Source: Paraburkholderia dioscoreae (GTDB lineage Bacteria; Pseudomonadota; Gammaproteobacteria; Burkholderiales; Burkholderiaceae). From it: a DNA stretch of 64,000 nucleotides. The notes under the pieces are model-generated. The model searched no databases and had not been told where the DNA came from. It saw nothing but the letters and a program-made list of their open reading frames with translations. The translations under genes were made by a program, and so were the position numbers. The stretch covers positions 3,286,001 to 3,350,000 of the forward strand of contig NZ_LR699554.1 of NCBI RefSeq assembly GCF_902459535.1. The letters run 5' to 3'. Of this stretch, positions 52,782-62,131 are shown piece after piece (position 1 is the first letter of the stretch; every line of letters starts with the position of its first letter).

Positions 52782-53447
52782 ATGAAACTCCGCCCGCGCT
52801 ACCTCACCGCGCTGATCGTCAACGTCGCCCTGCCCTGGCTCGTGTACCGGCTCGCCTTCCCGCACTGGGGCCACCTCGGCGCGCTGGCTGCATCGGCGCT
52901 GCCGCTGCTCGCGTGGATGAGCTGGGAGCTGCTGCGCTATCGCCATTTCGACGCGCTCAGCGCGCTCGTGCTGGTCGGCATCGTGCTCTCGCTGCTGGCA
53001 ATGAGCATCAGCCTCGCCGGCAACACCCGGCTGCGAGCGATCGAAGAACCGATGGTATCCGGCATGGTCGGCGTGTCGTTCCTGGTATCGCTCGCGCTGC
53101 CGCGGCCACTGGTGTTTTATCTCGCCCGCTCGACCATGTCACGCGAGGATTATCGTAGCGTCGAGAGCTTCGAGCGGCATTGGCGCGAGCGGCCCACGCT
53201 CGTCGCCTATATCCGCCTGATGACGCTCGTGTGGGGCATCGGCATGACGGGCGAGAATGTCCTGCGCAGTCTGATCGTCTGGCAATGGCCCGGCGACCCG
53301 CGCTCAGCCATCGCCTCGAATGTGCTGAGGTACGGCGTCTATGCCGGCCTGACGGCCTGGACTTTCTGGTGCCGCCGGCTCATCAAACGCGACGCGCTGC
53401 GCTATCCGGACGACACCGTGAGCGAGGCAAACCACCTCGCCAGTTGA
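52782..53447 (+). CDS. VC0807-family membrane protein
   Basis: A 221-residue inner-membrane protein with about six hydrophobic helices. It starts MKLRPRYLTALIVNVALPWL, continues GALAASALPLLAWMSWELLR, and has an amphipathic region YRSVESFERHWRERPTLVAY before the last pair of helices. This matches the VC0807 family, of unknown function. The ATG at 52782 is chosen because the conserved first helix follows directly. Confidence 0.8.
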   Translation: MKLRPRYLTALIVNVALPWLVYRLAFPHWGHLGALAASALPLLAWMSWELLRYRHFDALSALVLVGIVLSLLAMSISLAGNTRLRAIEEPMVSGMVGVSFLVSLALPRPLVFYLARSTMSREDYRSVESFERHWRERPTLVAYIRLMTLVWGIGMTGENVLRSLIVWQWPGDPRSAIASNVLRYGVYAGLTAWTFWCRRLIKRDALRYPDDTVSEANHLAS

Positions 53448-53459
53448 CCAGCACCACCT

Positions 53460-54326
53460 TCACGCCAGTTCGAGAAAACGCGCCAGACAAGGATTGCGAT
53501 TCGCCGGCGACCAGGCCAGCACCTGCTCGATCAACGGCGCATCGACCAGCGGCCGGAACACCACGCCCGCGAGCTGCGCCTTGCGCATCGACGCCGGCAC
53601 GAGCGCCACGCCCACCCCTTCGTCGACGAGACTCAGCACCGTTTGCTGCAACTGCACTTCGAAGCGTATGTCGGGTTCGAAGCCGCCGGAGCGGCAATGT
53701 TCGAGGATCGTCGCGCGCAAAATGGGTGCTACTTCCGCCGACGCGAGCACGAACGGCTCGCCCGCCAGTTGCGCGATCTTCAGGCGCCGCGCCCGGGCGC
53801 GTGGATGGCTGCGCGACAGCGCGACACACAAAGGCTCGCTGACAATCGTGCGCGTGGCGAGCCCTTTGTCCGGCACGTTGGGGAACATGATGGCCGCGTC
53901 GATGTGGCCGGCGAGCACCTGTTCGGCGAGATCGTTCGAGACGACCTCGCGGAGGTTCAGCGCGACTTCGGGAAACGCGGCACCGAAGGCCCGCGCATAG
54001 CCCGGCACGGCGCTATACGCCGCACACATTGTGAAGCCGATGGCGAGCTTGCCCGCATCGCCCTGCGCGGCGGCTTGCGCGTTACTGACCGCCTGTTCGA
54101 CGGCGGCGAGAATCGCCTTCGCGTCGGCGTAAAAGCGCTCGCCCGCGGCGGTCAAGGTGACGCTGCGGGGACTGCGTTCGACCAGCGTCACGCCGACGCT
54201 CGCCTCCAGCGCCGCCAGTTGCCGGCTCAACGGCGGCTGCGACAGGTTCAGACGCGCCGCCGCCCGGCCGAAATGGCGCGTCTCGGCAAGCGTCACGAAG
54301 TAGCGCAGCGGCTTGATATCGATCAC
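53460..54326 (-). CDS. LysR family transcriptional regulator
   Basis: A 288-residue LTTR. HTH at residues 1-60 (IDIKPLRYFVTLAETRHFGR; RLNLSQPPLSRQLAALEASV). The effector domain starts GDAGKLAIGFTMCAAYSAVP. The GTG at 54326 places the family start correctly; TTG at 54350 would add eight residues. Divergent from the AEC transporter at 54454, which it probably controls. Confidence 0.9.
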   Translation of the reverse strand: MIDIKPLRYFVTLAETRHFGRAAARLNLSQPPLSRQLAALEASVGVTLVERSPRSVTLTAAGERFYADAKAILAAVEQAVSNAQAAAQGDAGKLAIGFTMCAAYSAVPGYARAFGAAFPEVALNLREVVSNDLAEQVLAGHIDAAIMFPNVPDKGLATRTIVSEPLCVALSRSHPRARARRLKIAQLAGEPFVLASAEVAPILRATILEHCRSGGFEPDIRFEVQLQQTVLSLVDEGVGVALVPASMRKAQLAGVVFRPLVDAPLIEQVLAWSPANRNPCLARFLELA

Positions 54327-54453
54327 GATGCACTCACGCGAAAACGACAATGCAAAAAAGGTATTATCGGGTGCGAAAAACAGTATTGGATTGTATCAAC
54401 GCCAGTCATTAAGCTGGCGGATTGCCATTTTTTTCCGAAATTTTCCCGCGTCG

Positions 54454-55398
54454 ATGTTAGCCACCCTCGAGATTCTGCTTCCCGTCTTCGGCCTGATTTT
54501 CGCGGGTTTTGCATGCCGCCGGCGTAACGTGCTCGGGCCGAACTCGGCGTCGGAACTGAACCGCTTCGTGGTCTGGCTGGCATTGCCGGCGTTGCTGTTC
54601 GACATCATGGCGCACGCCACCTGGCAGCAGCTCTATCAACCGGCCTTCGTCGCCACATTTTCGATTGCGTGCGTCAGCGTGTTCGTGCTGATTCTCGCGC
54701 TGCGCCTGATAAACGGCCGGCATCTCGCCGATGCGAGCGTGGATGCGATCGCGGCCTCGTATCCGAACACCGGTTACATCGGCTTCCCGCTGGGCGTGAT
54801 CGCGTTCGGTCCGGCCAGTCTGACGCCGACCACGATCGCCACGATCCTCGTCGCCTGCGTGCTGTTCGCGTTTGCGATCGTGCTGATCGAGGTGGGCCTG
54901 CAGAGCGAGCGCACGCCGCATAAGCTGGCTCTGAAAGTGCTGGGATCGCTGGCGCGCAATCCGCTGATCGTGTCGCCGATTGTGGGCGTGCTGTTTGCCA
55001 GTCTGCATGTCGCGATGCCGGCCAGCGTCGAGACTTTCCTGAAGCTGCTGGGCGGCGCGGCGAGCCCGTGCGCGCTGGTGAGCCTCGGCCTGTTCCTCGC
55101 GGAAAAACGCCCGTCGGAGGCTGGCGCTCGCGGCATTTCCTGGTTGCTGACCGGCGTCAAGCTGCTGGTGCAGCCGGCGCTGACGTGGTGGTTCGCGGCG
55201 CGCGTATTCGGACTCCCGCCCACACTGGTCGAAATGGCGGTCGTCCTGGCCGCGCTGCCCACCGGCACCGGCCCGTTCATGCTCGCCGAGTTCTACGAAC
55301 GTGAAGCGCACATCACCTCGCGGACGATCCTGCTGTCGACCGTGGGCTCGATCGCGACCCTGTCGTTGCTGTTGCTGCTGATGGGCCATCGAACCTGA
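54454..55398 (+). CDS. AEC family transporter (auxin efflux carrier type)
   Basis: A 314-residue permease with about ten transmembrane helices in two halves. Characteristic pieces are ILLPVFGLIFAGFACRRRNV, ASYPNTGYIGFPLGVIAFGP, the central AIVLIEVGLQSERTPHKLAL, and VLAALPTGTGPFMLAEFYER. Family members carry organic anions such as malonate or malate. Located divergently from the LysR gene, with an AT-rich 127-bp spacer containing the promoter region. Confidence 0.9.
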   Translation: MLATLEILLPVFGLIFAGFACRRRNVLGPNSASELNRFVVWLALPALLFDIMAHATWQQLYQPAFVATFSIACVSVFVLILALRLINGRHLADASVDAIAASYPNTGYIGFPLGVIAFGPASLTPTTIATILVACVLFAFAIVLIEVGLQSERTPHKLALKVLGSLARNPLIVSPIVGVLFASLHVAMPASVETFLKLLGGAASPCALVSLGLFLAEKRPSEAGARGISWLLTGVKLLVQPALTWWFAARVFGLPPTLVEMAVVLAALPTGTGPFMLAEFYEREAHITSRTILLSTVGSIATLSLLLLLMGHRT

Positions 55399-55454
55399 GC
55401 GCATCTGAGCGCGCCGGCCGGCGCGCGAGTATCCGGCGGCGCGCGCCTCGCGTT

Positions 55455-56348
55455 ATGCTTCGAACACGGACCGCCGCGGTCCGCGACCTTCTCGCGCGAA
55501 GCCCGAACCGACCCGCCGTGCCCAAAGCCCGCCCACCCGAACTCCACGACGACGCCGACGCCCGTTCGCTCGCGCGGCACTATCCGCGCGGGCTGCGCAT
55601 CGACCCGCATTCGCACACGTGGGCGCAGGTGCTGTATGCGGTATCGGGCGTGATGTGGGTGGAAGTCGGCCGCGAAGCGCTGGTCGTGCCGCCGCAACGC
55701 GCGGTCTGGCTGCCGGCCGGCACGCTGCACTCCATCCACATGATGAGCGAAGTGGAAATGCGCAACCTCTACCTTCACGAGCGCAACGTCGGCCATCTGA
55801 GCCGGCGCAGCGACGTGTTCGAGGTGAACGGCCTGCTGCGCGAACTGATCACCTCGATCGCGGAATACGAAGGCACCGGCGCGCGCAATCAAACCTATCT
55901 GGACACCGCCTACCGTCTCGCCATGCTGGAACTCGGGCACGCGCCGCGTTCGTCGCTGCGCATCGCACTGCCCGATGCTTCGGACCGGCGGCTCGAAGCG
56001 CTATGCCGCGCGGTGATCGACAATCCGTCGATCACGATCAGTTTCGAGCAGCATGCGGCATCGGTCGGAGCGAGCGTGCGGACGCTGGCGCGACTCTTCA
56101 CACGGGAGCTGGGCGTCGGCTTTGCCGAATGGCGCCGCCAGGTGCAACTGGCGGTCGCCGTTTCCTGGCTCGCCGAGGGACGCCCGGTGAGCAGCATCGC
56201 GCGCTCGCTCGGTTTTCAGCCGAGCAGCTTCAGCGACATGTTCCGGCGCGAACTGGGCGCGCCGCCGACCGGCTTCGATCCGGGCGGCACGCTGAGCGAA
56301 GCGGCTTACGCCGTCTCGCCCGAACCGGTGAAAAGCAGTCTTCGCTGA
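55455..56348 (+). CDS. AraC family transcriptional regulator with cupin domain
   Basis: A 297-residue regulator. The N-terminal cupin-like sensor (about 35-115) contains PHSHTWAQVLYAVSGVMWVE and PPQRAVWLPAGTLHSIHMMS. The two HTH motifs are in the last 110 residues (FEQHAASVGASVRTLARLFT; SSIARSLGFQPSSFSDMFRR). The oxidoreductase at 56526 follows in the same direction and may be its target. Confidence 0.9.
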   Translation: MLRTRTAAVRDLLARSPNRPAVPKARPPELHDDADARSLARHYPRGLRIDPHSHTWAQVLYAVSGVMWVEVGREALVVPPQRAVWLPAGTLHSIHMMSEVEMRNLYLHERNVGHLSRRSDVFEVNGLLRELITSIAEYEGTGARNQTYLDTAYRLAMLELGHAPRSSLRIALPDASDRRLEALCRAVIDNPSITISFEQHAASVGASVRTLARLFTRELGVGFAEWRRQVQLAVAVSWLAEGRPVSSIARSLGFQPSSFSDMFRRELGAPPTGFDPGGTLSEAAYAVSPEPVKSSLR

Positions 56349-56525
56349 TCACCTGTGCAGTCCGTAGCACCGAGCACAATCCGCACCGCCACGCGCGCGA
56401 GGGATCACCAAACCGCCTTGTCCGAAATTCGAAAGTCTTTGTCCTAATGCCTTAGTGCCGGTCATCTAGACTAGGTTTCACCAGCTGCGCGAAACAGCCC
56501 TGAATCCAGCAAGGAGCGACATACA

Positions 56526-57491
56526 ATGAAAGCCATCCAGTTCAAAACTTTTGGCAGCCCCGAGGTGCTCGAACACCTGGATCTGCCGATGCCGCAAGCC
56601 GATGCGGACAACGTCGTGGTACAGGTCAAAGCGGCCTCGGTGAATCCGAGCGACGTCAAGAACGTCTCCGGGCATTTCGGACACACGGTCCTACCCCGCA
56701 CGCCGGGGCGCGACTTCAGCGGCGTGGTGGTGGACGGCCCGCAAACATGGCTCGGCGCGGAAGTGTGGGGCACGGGCGGCGACATCGGCTTCACGCGCGA
56801 CGGCACACATGCCGAATTCATCAAGGTGCCGCTCGCGGCACTCTCGCGCAAACCCAGAACGCTGAGCCACGCCGAAGCCTCCGCGATCGGCGTGAACTTC
56901 GTGGTCGCGTGGCTCGGCACGGTCGAGTACGCGCACCTGCAAGCGGGCGAAACCATCGCGGTGATCGGCGCGGGCGGCGGCGTGGGCGGCGCGGTGGTCC
57001 AGATCGCCAAGGCACGCGGCGCCCGTGTGATCGCCGTGGACCGTCATCCGCTCGACGCGGATACGCCGGCGGGCCGCCTGATCGACGACTACGTGCCGTT
57101 CGACGAAAACGTCACCGATCGCTTGAGGGCGCTGACCGGCGGCGCTGGTGCGGACGTGGTGTACGACACAGTCGGCGGCGTGGCCTTCGAGACCGCATTG
57201 AGCCTCGTCAAGCGACGCGGCCGCGTGCTGGAAATCAGCGCGACCGGCAAGCGCCGCGTCGAATTCGATCTGATCGACTTCTATCACAACGAGACCCAAC
57301 TGCTCGGCGTGGATAGCGCGAAGCTCGGCGTTGCGGACTCGGCGCCGTTGATGACGGCGCTGGTCGAGGGCTTCGAAACCGGCAAGCTGACCGGACCGGT
57401 CATCGCGCAGGCCTTCCCGCTCGAACGTGCTCGCGAAGCGTACGACGCCGTTGCCGCCGGCACGCGCGGCCGGGTCGTGATCACGATGTAA
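56526..57491 (+). CDS. Zinc-binding-type alcohol dehydrogenase/quinone oxidoreductase family protein
   Basis: A 321-residue MDR enzyme without the structural zinc cysteines. N-terminal MKAIQFKTFGSPEVLEHLDL, GRDFSGVVVDGPQTWLGAEV, then the NADPH site VIGAGGGVGGAVVQIAKARG and YDTVGGVAFETALSLVKRRG. AAGGAG precedes the ATG at 56526. It probably reduces quinones or enones. Likely co-regulated with the AraC gene upstream. Confidence 0.9.
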   Translation: MKAIQFKTFGSPEVLEHLDLPMPQADADNVVVQVKAASVNPSDVKNVSGHFGHTVLPRTPGRDFSGVVVDGPQTWLGAEVWGTGGDIGFTRDGTHAEFIKVPLAALSRKPRTLSHAEASAIGVNFVVAWLGTVEYAHLQAGETIAVIGAGGGVGGAVVQIAKARGARVIAVDRHPLDADTPAGRLIDDYVPFDENVTDRLRALTGGAGADVVYDTVGGVAFETALSLVKRRGRVLEISATGKRRVEFDLIDFYHNETQLLGVDSAKLGVADSAPLMTALVEGFETGKLTGPVIAQAFPLERAREAYDAVAAGTRGRVVITM

Positions 57492-57559
57492 TCGCCGTCG
57501 CGATTGGCAGGCGTGGCGGCCCGCTTTTTTACGAGGCGTCTCACCAGGGTACAACAGTC

Positions 57560-57736
57560 ATGAAAGCGTATTTGATCTCGCTGGCCGCCGGTGTGGTGGT
57601 CGGCCTTCTCTACAGCGTGATGGAAGTGAAATCGCCCGCTCCGCCGACCATCGCGCTGGTCGGACTGCTCGGTATGCTGGGCGGCGAACATGTGATTCCG
57701 TTGGTGCGCACGTGGCTGGCGTCGGGCATTCATTGA
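57560..57736 (+). CDS. XapX domain-containing small membrane protein (58 aa)
   Basis: A short gene encoding MKAYLISLAAGVVVGLLYSV, then EVKSPAPPTIALVGLLGMLG and EHVIPLV. This is the XapX (DUF1427) signature: two membrane helices with PAPP between them. Function unknown; family members often accompany transport or oxidoreductase genes. It lies 68 bases after the oxidoreductase and is probably in its operon. Confidence 0.88.
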   Translation: MKAYLISLAAGVVVGLLYSVMEVKSPAPPTIALVGLLGMLGGEHVIPLVRTWLASGIH

Positions 57737-57927
57737 CACGCTGCATGCCGCCGCGCGTCGTTCGCGTTGAGCTCAGCGCGTTGATCAAAAGAGCCAACGC
57801 GACCGCGTCTTCAGGCTCTCCAGGCCGTCACCTTTTCTGTCACCGTGCGCCGCACGCTAAGATTGAGCCCCGACGGGCCCGTGCGCCGTCCGGGAACGAC
57901 AAGAAAAGCTTTGCCTCGGAGAATCAG

Positions 57928-58506
57928 ATGCCTGAAGAATACGAAGTACATGGTCCGCACGACCATGCCGTGGAACACGCGGGCCATCATGACGCGGATC
58001 CGTTCGCGAGCCGCATGGCCGTGATCACGGCCATCCTCGCGACGATCGGCGCGCTGTGCGCCTATCAGAGCGGCAACAGCGAAAACCTCGCGCTGTACTA
58101 CAAGAACGAGGCCGCCATCAGGAAGACCGAAGCGTCGAACCAGTGGAACTATTACCAGGCGAAGGGCGAGAAGGAAAATCTCGCTGAACTCGGCGCCGCG
58201 CTGTCCGCCGGCAACGCGGATGCGCACGCGAAATTCCTCGCCGACGTCGACAAGTACAAGCAGCAGAAAGAGCCGATCCGCGCGAAGGCTGAAGCGATCG
58301 AAAAGGAAGTCGTGGATAACGACGCCAGAAGTGAAGCGCTCCTGCACGGCCACCATCGCTGGGCGCAGGCCACCACGCTGATTCAGGTGGCGATCGCCCT
58401 GTGCGCGATCACGTTGCTGACCCGCAAGAAATGGCTGCGCAATCTCTCGTTCGTGGTGGCGGGAGCCGGCGTGATCACCGGCGCCCTGGCGTTTTTCTCG
58501 GCTTGA
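57928..58506 (+). CDS. DUF4337 domain-containing membrane protein
   Basis: A 192-residue protein. A His-rich acidic N-terminus (HGPHDHAVEHAGHHDADPFA) precedes a first helix (MAVITAILATIGALCAYQSG). A helical, charged periplasmic or cytoplasmic stretch follows (NQWNYYQAKGEKENLAELGA). Two C-terminal helices close it (ATTLIQVAIALCAITLLTRK; NLSFVVAGAGVITGALAFFS). This matches DUF4337; function unknown. Confidence 0.85.
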   Translation: MPEEYEVHGPHDHAVEHAGHHDADPFASRMAVITAILATIGALCAYQSGNSENLALYYKNEAAIRKTEASNQWNYYQAKGEKENLAELGAALSAGNADAHAKFLADVDKYKQQKEPIRAKAEAIEKEVVDNDARSEALLHGHHRWAQATTLIQVAIALCAITLLTRKKWLRNLSFVVAGAGVITGALAFFSA

Positions 58507-58684
58507 TGGATGCTTGATGGATGAGTGTTAATACTGTTTTGCACGCCATCCCGCCCCGATCAACGCGGGCATTAAATAGATAAGCGCCGCGCGGCTTCAT
58601 GACATAAATTAAGGATGCCGTATTACTGTTCTCGCTTCCACGGCGAGCACCGCATCCGGCACGATCTGTCATGGAGGAATCGCT

Positions 58685-59377
58685 GTGAGAGAAACTACTG
58701 AATTGTCAGGCGAGGTGGCGGCCGCCAACCTCGAGGAAAGCATTCTCCTTCCCCAACTCGGCTGCCCCGCGGGCAAGGTCGGCATAGCGGTCGGCGATAT
58801 GCTGGAGCGCTCGAATCGCGCGGTTATCGCAACGTCGTTCGATCTGCTCGATCTGCACGCAAACGAGCGTGTTCTCGAAGTTGGCCTCGGCAACGGCGGC
58901 CATATCGCCTACGTGCTCGGTCAGGCCGCGCGGTTGCGCTTCACCGGTATCGACCTGTCGCCCACCATGATCGCCGTCGCTCGTTGCCGCAACGCGGCTT
59001 TCGTGCGCGACGGCCAGGTCAGACTCGAAACGGCGGATGTCGTCGCCATGCCATTCGCAGCCGCCTCGTTCGACAAGGCAGTCACGATCAACAGCACCTA
59101 TTTCTGGTCCGACCTGACGGCCGGCCTGGCGGAAATTCGTCGTGTGTTGCAGGTGGATGGCACGCTGGTAATCGCGGCCATCACGCCAGAGGCCGCCATC
59201 GAGATGCCTTTCGCCGAGTACGACTTCACCGTGCATGACGCAGCGGCACTGGAGGCCGCCTGCGTGGCCGCGGGATTCGATCGGATCGGCATTACCCGCT
59301 ATGTCGAGCCGCTCGGCGACCCGCCGCAAGCGTATGGCCCGCGTGAGTTTTATCTGCTGCGGGCGTGCGCCGTCTGA
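58685..59377 (+). CDS. SAM-dependent class I methyltransferase
   Basis: A 230-residue Rossmann methyltransferase. Motif I is ERVLEVGLGNGGHIAYVLGQ, followed by FTGIDLSPTMIAVARCRNAA, and a post-motif ADVVAMPFAAASFDKAVTIN typical of methyltransferase type 11. The GTG at 58685 has GGAGG 8 bases upstream. The substrate is unknown. Convergent with the ECF sigma gene. Confidence 0.9.
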   Translation: MRETTELSGEVAAANLEESILLPQLGCPAGKVGIAVGDMLERSNRAVIATSFDLLDLHANERVLEVGLGNGGHIAYVLGQAARLRFTGIDLSPTMIAVARCRNAAFVRDGQVRLETADVVAMPFAAASFDKAVTINSTYFWSDLTAGLAEIRRVLQVDGTLVIAAITPEAAIEMPFAEYDFTVHDAAALEAACVAAGFDRIGITRYVEPLGDPPQAYGPREFYLLRACAV

Positions 59378-59407
59378 CACGGCGTTCTGCGCTTGCATCG
59401 CATGCCG

Positions 59408-60688
59408 TCAATCTCGATGCGCAATGCCGCGCGCGCGTTCGAGCAACAACTCGCGCTCGCGCGCATTGCGCGTCATGCCGGCAGCGCGTTCGAATTCCGC
59501 ACGCGCCTCTTCCTCGCGGCCGAGTTTCGCCAGCAGGTCGCCGCGCACGCTCGGCAGCCAGTGGTAGTTCGCGAGCGCGGCGTCGGCTGCCAGCACGTCG
59601 ACAATCTCCAGACCCGCAGCCGGACCGCATGCCATGCCGACCGCTACCGCGCGGTTCAGCTCGACCACCGGCGAAGGCGCCACCTGTGACAGCGCGTCAT
59701 ACAACGCCACGATCTGCACCCAGTCGGTGTCGTCCGCACGACGCGCACGGGCGTGGCAGGCCGCGAGCGCCGCCTGCAGCGCGTAGGGGCCGCTCGCGCC
59801 GCCCAATGCATGCGCGCTGTCGAGCGCGGCGAGCCCACGGCGGATCAGCAGCGGATCCCAGCGGCCGCGATCCTGATCGAGCAGCAGCACGGGGCGGCCC
59901 TGCGCATCCGTGCGTGCATGCGTGCGCGACGCCTGAATCTCCATCAGCGCGACGAGGCCGTGCGCTTCGCTTTCATCGGGCACGAGACCGCTCAGCACGC
60001 GGCCAAGCCGCAGCGCTTCCTCGCATAGCGCCGGACGCATCCAGTCGTCGCCGGCAGTGGCCGAATAGCCTTCGTTGAAAATCAGATAGATGACCTGCAG
60101 CACCGAGGCGAGCCGTGGCGCGCGCGCATCCGCCTGGGGCACCTCGAACGGCACCCTGGCCGCCGAGAGCGTGCGCTTGGCCCGCACGATTCGCTGCGCG
60201 ATGGTCGGCTCAGGCACGAGAAACGCGCGCGCGATTTCTTCCGTGGTGAGGCCGCCTAGCAGGCGCAGGGTGAGCGCGACGCGCGCGTCGGCGGACAACA
60301 CCGGATGGCACGCGGTGAACACGAGTCGCAGCAGGTCGTCGCCGATATCGTCGGCGCGGGCGGCATCGAGGGTATCGACGAAATCGGGCACGAGATGAGC
60401 CTCCCGCGCGTCGAGATCGTGACCCAACTCCTGATGCTTGCGAGCATGCAGCGCCTCCTGGCGCAAGCGGTCGAGAGCACGGTTCTTTGCGGTCGCCATC
60501 AGCCACGCTCCCGGATTGTCGGGCACGCCCGCATCGGGCCAATGCTCGAGCGCGGCCACCAGGGCGTCTTGCGCCAGCTCTTCGGCGAGCCCCACGTCGC
60601 GCACGATTCGCGCGGCGTGGGCGATGACCTTGGCGGATTCGATCCGCCAGACTGCCTCGATGGCACGGTGAGTGACTGTCGTGGTCAC
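59408..60688 (-). CDS. ECF42-type RNA polymerase sigma factor with C-terminal TPR-like domain
   Basis: A 426-residue ECF sigma factor. Region 2 is near residues 10-75 (ELAQDALVAALEHWPDAGVP; GAWLMATAKNRALDRLRQEA). Region 4 is about 120-165 (GGLTTEEIARAFLVPEPTIA). A helical extension of about 230 residues follows (DUF6596/TPR-like). Large ECFs of this form linked to DGPF (YCII-type) genes belong to group ECF42, in which the extension replaces an anti-sigma factor. The GTG at 60688 starts 4 bases after the VOC gene's stop. Confidence 0.92.
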   Translation of the reverse strand: MTTTVTHRAIEAVWRIESAKVIAHAARIVRDVGLAEELAQDALVAALEHWPDAGVPDNPGAWLMATAKNRALDRLRQEALHARKHQELGHDLDAREAHLVPDFVDTLDAARADDIGDDLLRLVFTACHPVLSADARVALTLRLLGGLTTEEIARAFLVPEPTIAQRIVRAKRTLSAARVPFEVPQADARAPRLASVLQVIYLIFNEGYSATAGDDWMRPALCEEALRLGRVLSGLVPDESEAHGLVALMEIQASRTHARTDAQGRPVLLLDQDRGRWDPLLIRRGLAALDSAHALGGASGPYALQAALAACHARARRADDTDWVQIVALYDALSQVAPSPVVELNRAVAVGMACGPAAGLEIVDVLAADAALANYHWLPSVRGDLLAKLGREEEARAEFERAAGMTRNARERELLLERARGIAHRD

Positions 60689-60692
60689 AGCC

Positions 60693-61100
60693 TCAGCCCG
60701 CCGCCCTGGCGTTCGGATCCATGTAGATGAGCTCCCAGATGTGGCCGTCGATATCCTCGAAGCCGTGCCCGTACATGAAACCATAATCCTGCGGCGCGCG
60801 CGGGACCGTGCCGCCGGCGGCGAGCGCCCTGGCGACCAGCGCATCCACCTCCTGCCGGCTTTCGCACGACAGGCCCACCAGCGCTTCCGTGCTCTCCTTC
60901 GGGTCGCACAGCGACTTGCGCGTGAACGACTTGAACAGCTCCTTGACCAGCAACATCGCGTAGATGCTTTCCCCGAGGATCAGGCAGGCCGCCTGCCCGT
61001 TCGTGAATCGCGGCTCGAAGCTCAACCCGATCGCGCTAAAAAAGGCCTTCGACCGTTCGAGATCGTCCACCGCGAGATTGACGTAGATCTGCTTATGCAT
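60693..61100 (-). CDS. VOC family (glyoxalase/PhnB-like) protein
   Basis: A 135-residue vicinal-oxygen-chelate protein. It starts MHKQIYVNLAVDDLERSKAF and ends with GFEDIDGHIWELIYMDPNAR, the typical last strand with Glu. Third gene of the ECF42 operon. Function unknown; the family includes metal-dependent lyases and resistance proteins. Confidence 0.9.
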   Translation of the reverse strand: MHKQIYVNLAVDDLERSKAFFSAIGLSFEPRFTNGQAACLILGESIYAMLLVKELFKSFTRKSLCDPKESTEALVGLSCESRQEVDALVARALAAGGTVPRAPQDYGFMYGHGFEDIDGHIWELIYMDPNARAAG

Positions 61101-61214
61101 GATGCAGTCCGTTGATGAGGTTGTAGCCGGACGGCTTCAGCGCACCACGCCCAGTGCGTCGCGCCGCTTCAGCCGCCGTGCGCCGCGTTCAGCGGAGTTC
61201 CGGTCGGTCGCGCC

Positions 61215-61628
61215 TCAGCGCTTGCCCGCTTCCAGTTCGCGGAACCGGTCCAACTCGGGGCCGGGTTCGAAGTTGTCGAGTTCGAACAACTGACGCACTT
61301 CGATTTCGCCGTCGGCTTGCTCGCCAAAAGGCGCCGGAAAGCGCCGCGCCCATTCCACGGCTTCTTCACGCGAGCGCACCTGGATTAGCGTATAGCCGGC
61401 AATCAGCTCTTTGGTTTCAGCAAACGGTCCGTCCACGACCGAGCGCTGGCCGCCGCTGTAGCGAACGCGCCAGCCTTTCGAGCTCGGTTGCAGGCCGGTG
61501 GCGTCGAGCAGCACGCCGGCTTTGGCCAGTTCTTCGTGATAGGCGCCCATCGCGGCCATGAGGGACGCTTCCGGCATCTCGCCGGCTTCGCTGGCAGCCG
61601 TTGCTTTTACGAGGATCATGAATCGCAT
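61215..61628 (-). CDS. YCII-related (DGPF) protein
   Basis: A 137-residue YCII-fold protein. It begins MRFMILVKATAASEAGEMPE and has the signature DGPFAETKELIAGYTLIQVR. Second gene of the ECF42 operon. DGPF proteins are constant companions of ECF42 sigma factors; their biochemical role is unknown. Confidence 0.92.
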   Translation of the reverse strand: MRFMILVKATAASEAGEMPEASLMAAMGAYHEELAKAGVLLDATGLQPSSKGWRVRYSGGQRSVVDGPFAETKELIAGYTLIQVRSREEAVEWARRFPAPFGEQADGEIEVRQLFELDNFEPGPELDRFRELEAGKR

Positions 61629-61777
61629 CGCCGTTACTCCTTTTTGTTGTGAGACGGAAAGCCGCGCACGTTGCTGGACTTCTTACTCACACGACGAACA
61701 ATGCGCTGGCGGATCGACAAGCGCGTCGATCCGCCAGGGAAAACCCCGAGAACACATGCTGTGGATGCGCGAACCGG

Positions 61778-62131
61778 CTAGGCGAAACAAGGCCCGAGCT
61801 TGCGGACTTCGACCGTGCACCACGTTGCCGCGGGGCAGGCCTGCGCGATTGCCACGGCTTCTTCGCGGCTCTCGCAATTGAGCAGGAAGAATCCGCCGAC
61901 CATTTCCTTGGCTTCGGCGAAGGGGCCGTCGAGCAGCTTCGGCTGGCCGTCGCGGACCTGTACGCGCACGGCGTCGCTAGAGGACGTAAGCGATTCGACC
62001 GCGAGCAGTTTGCCGCGCGCTTTCAGATCGGCGGCGAAACGGACCATCTGGTCGTAAACTTCGCGGCCCGCAGTTTCACCGCGTTCAATGCGCTGATTCG
62101 GGGGTTCGACAATGAGCAGCATATAAGACAT
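61778..62131 (-). CDS. YCII-related (DGPF) protein
   Basis: A 117-residue YCII-fold protein, with LLDGPFAEAKEMVGGFFLLN as signature. The ATG at 62131 has GGAGA upstream. It is the first gene of the ECF42 operon, so the operon's promoter should lie between 62132 and 62250. It is probably recognised by the sigma factor itself. Confidence 0.92.
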   Translation of the reverse strand: MSYMLLIVEPPNQRIERGETAGREVYDQMVRFAADLKARGKLLAVESLTSSSDAVRVQVRDGQPKLLDGPFAEAKEMVGGFFLLNCESREEAVAIAQACPAATWCTVEVRKLGPCFA

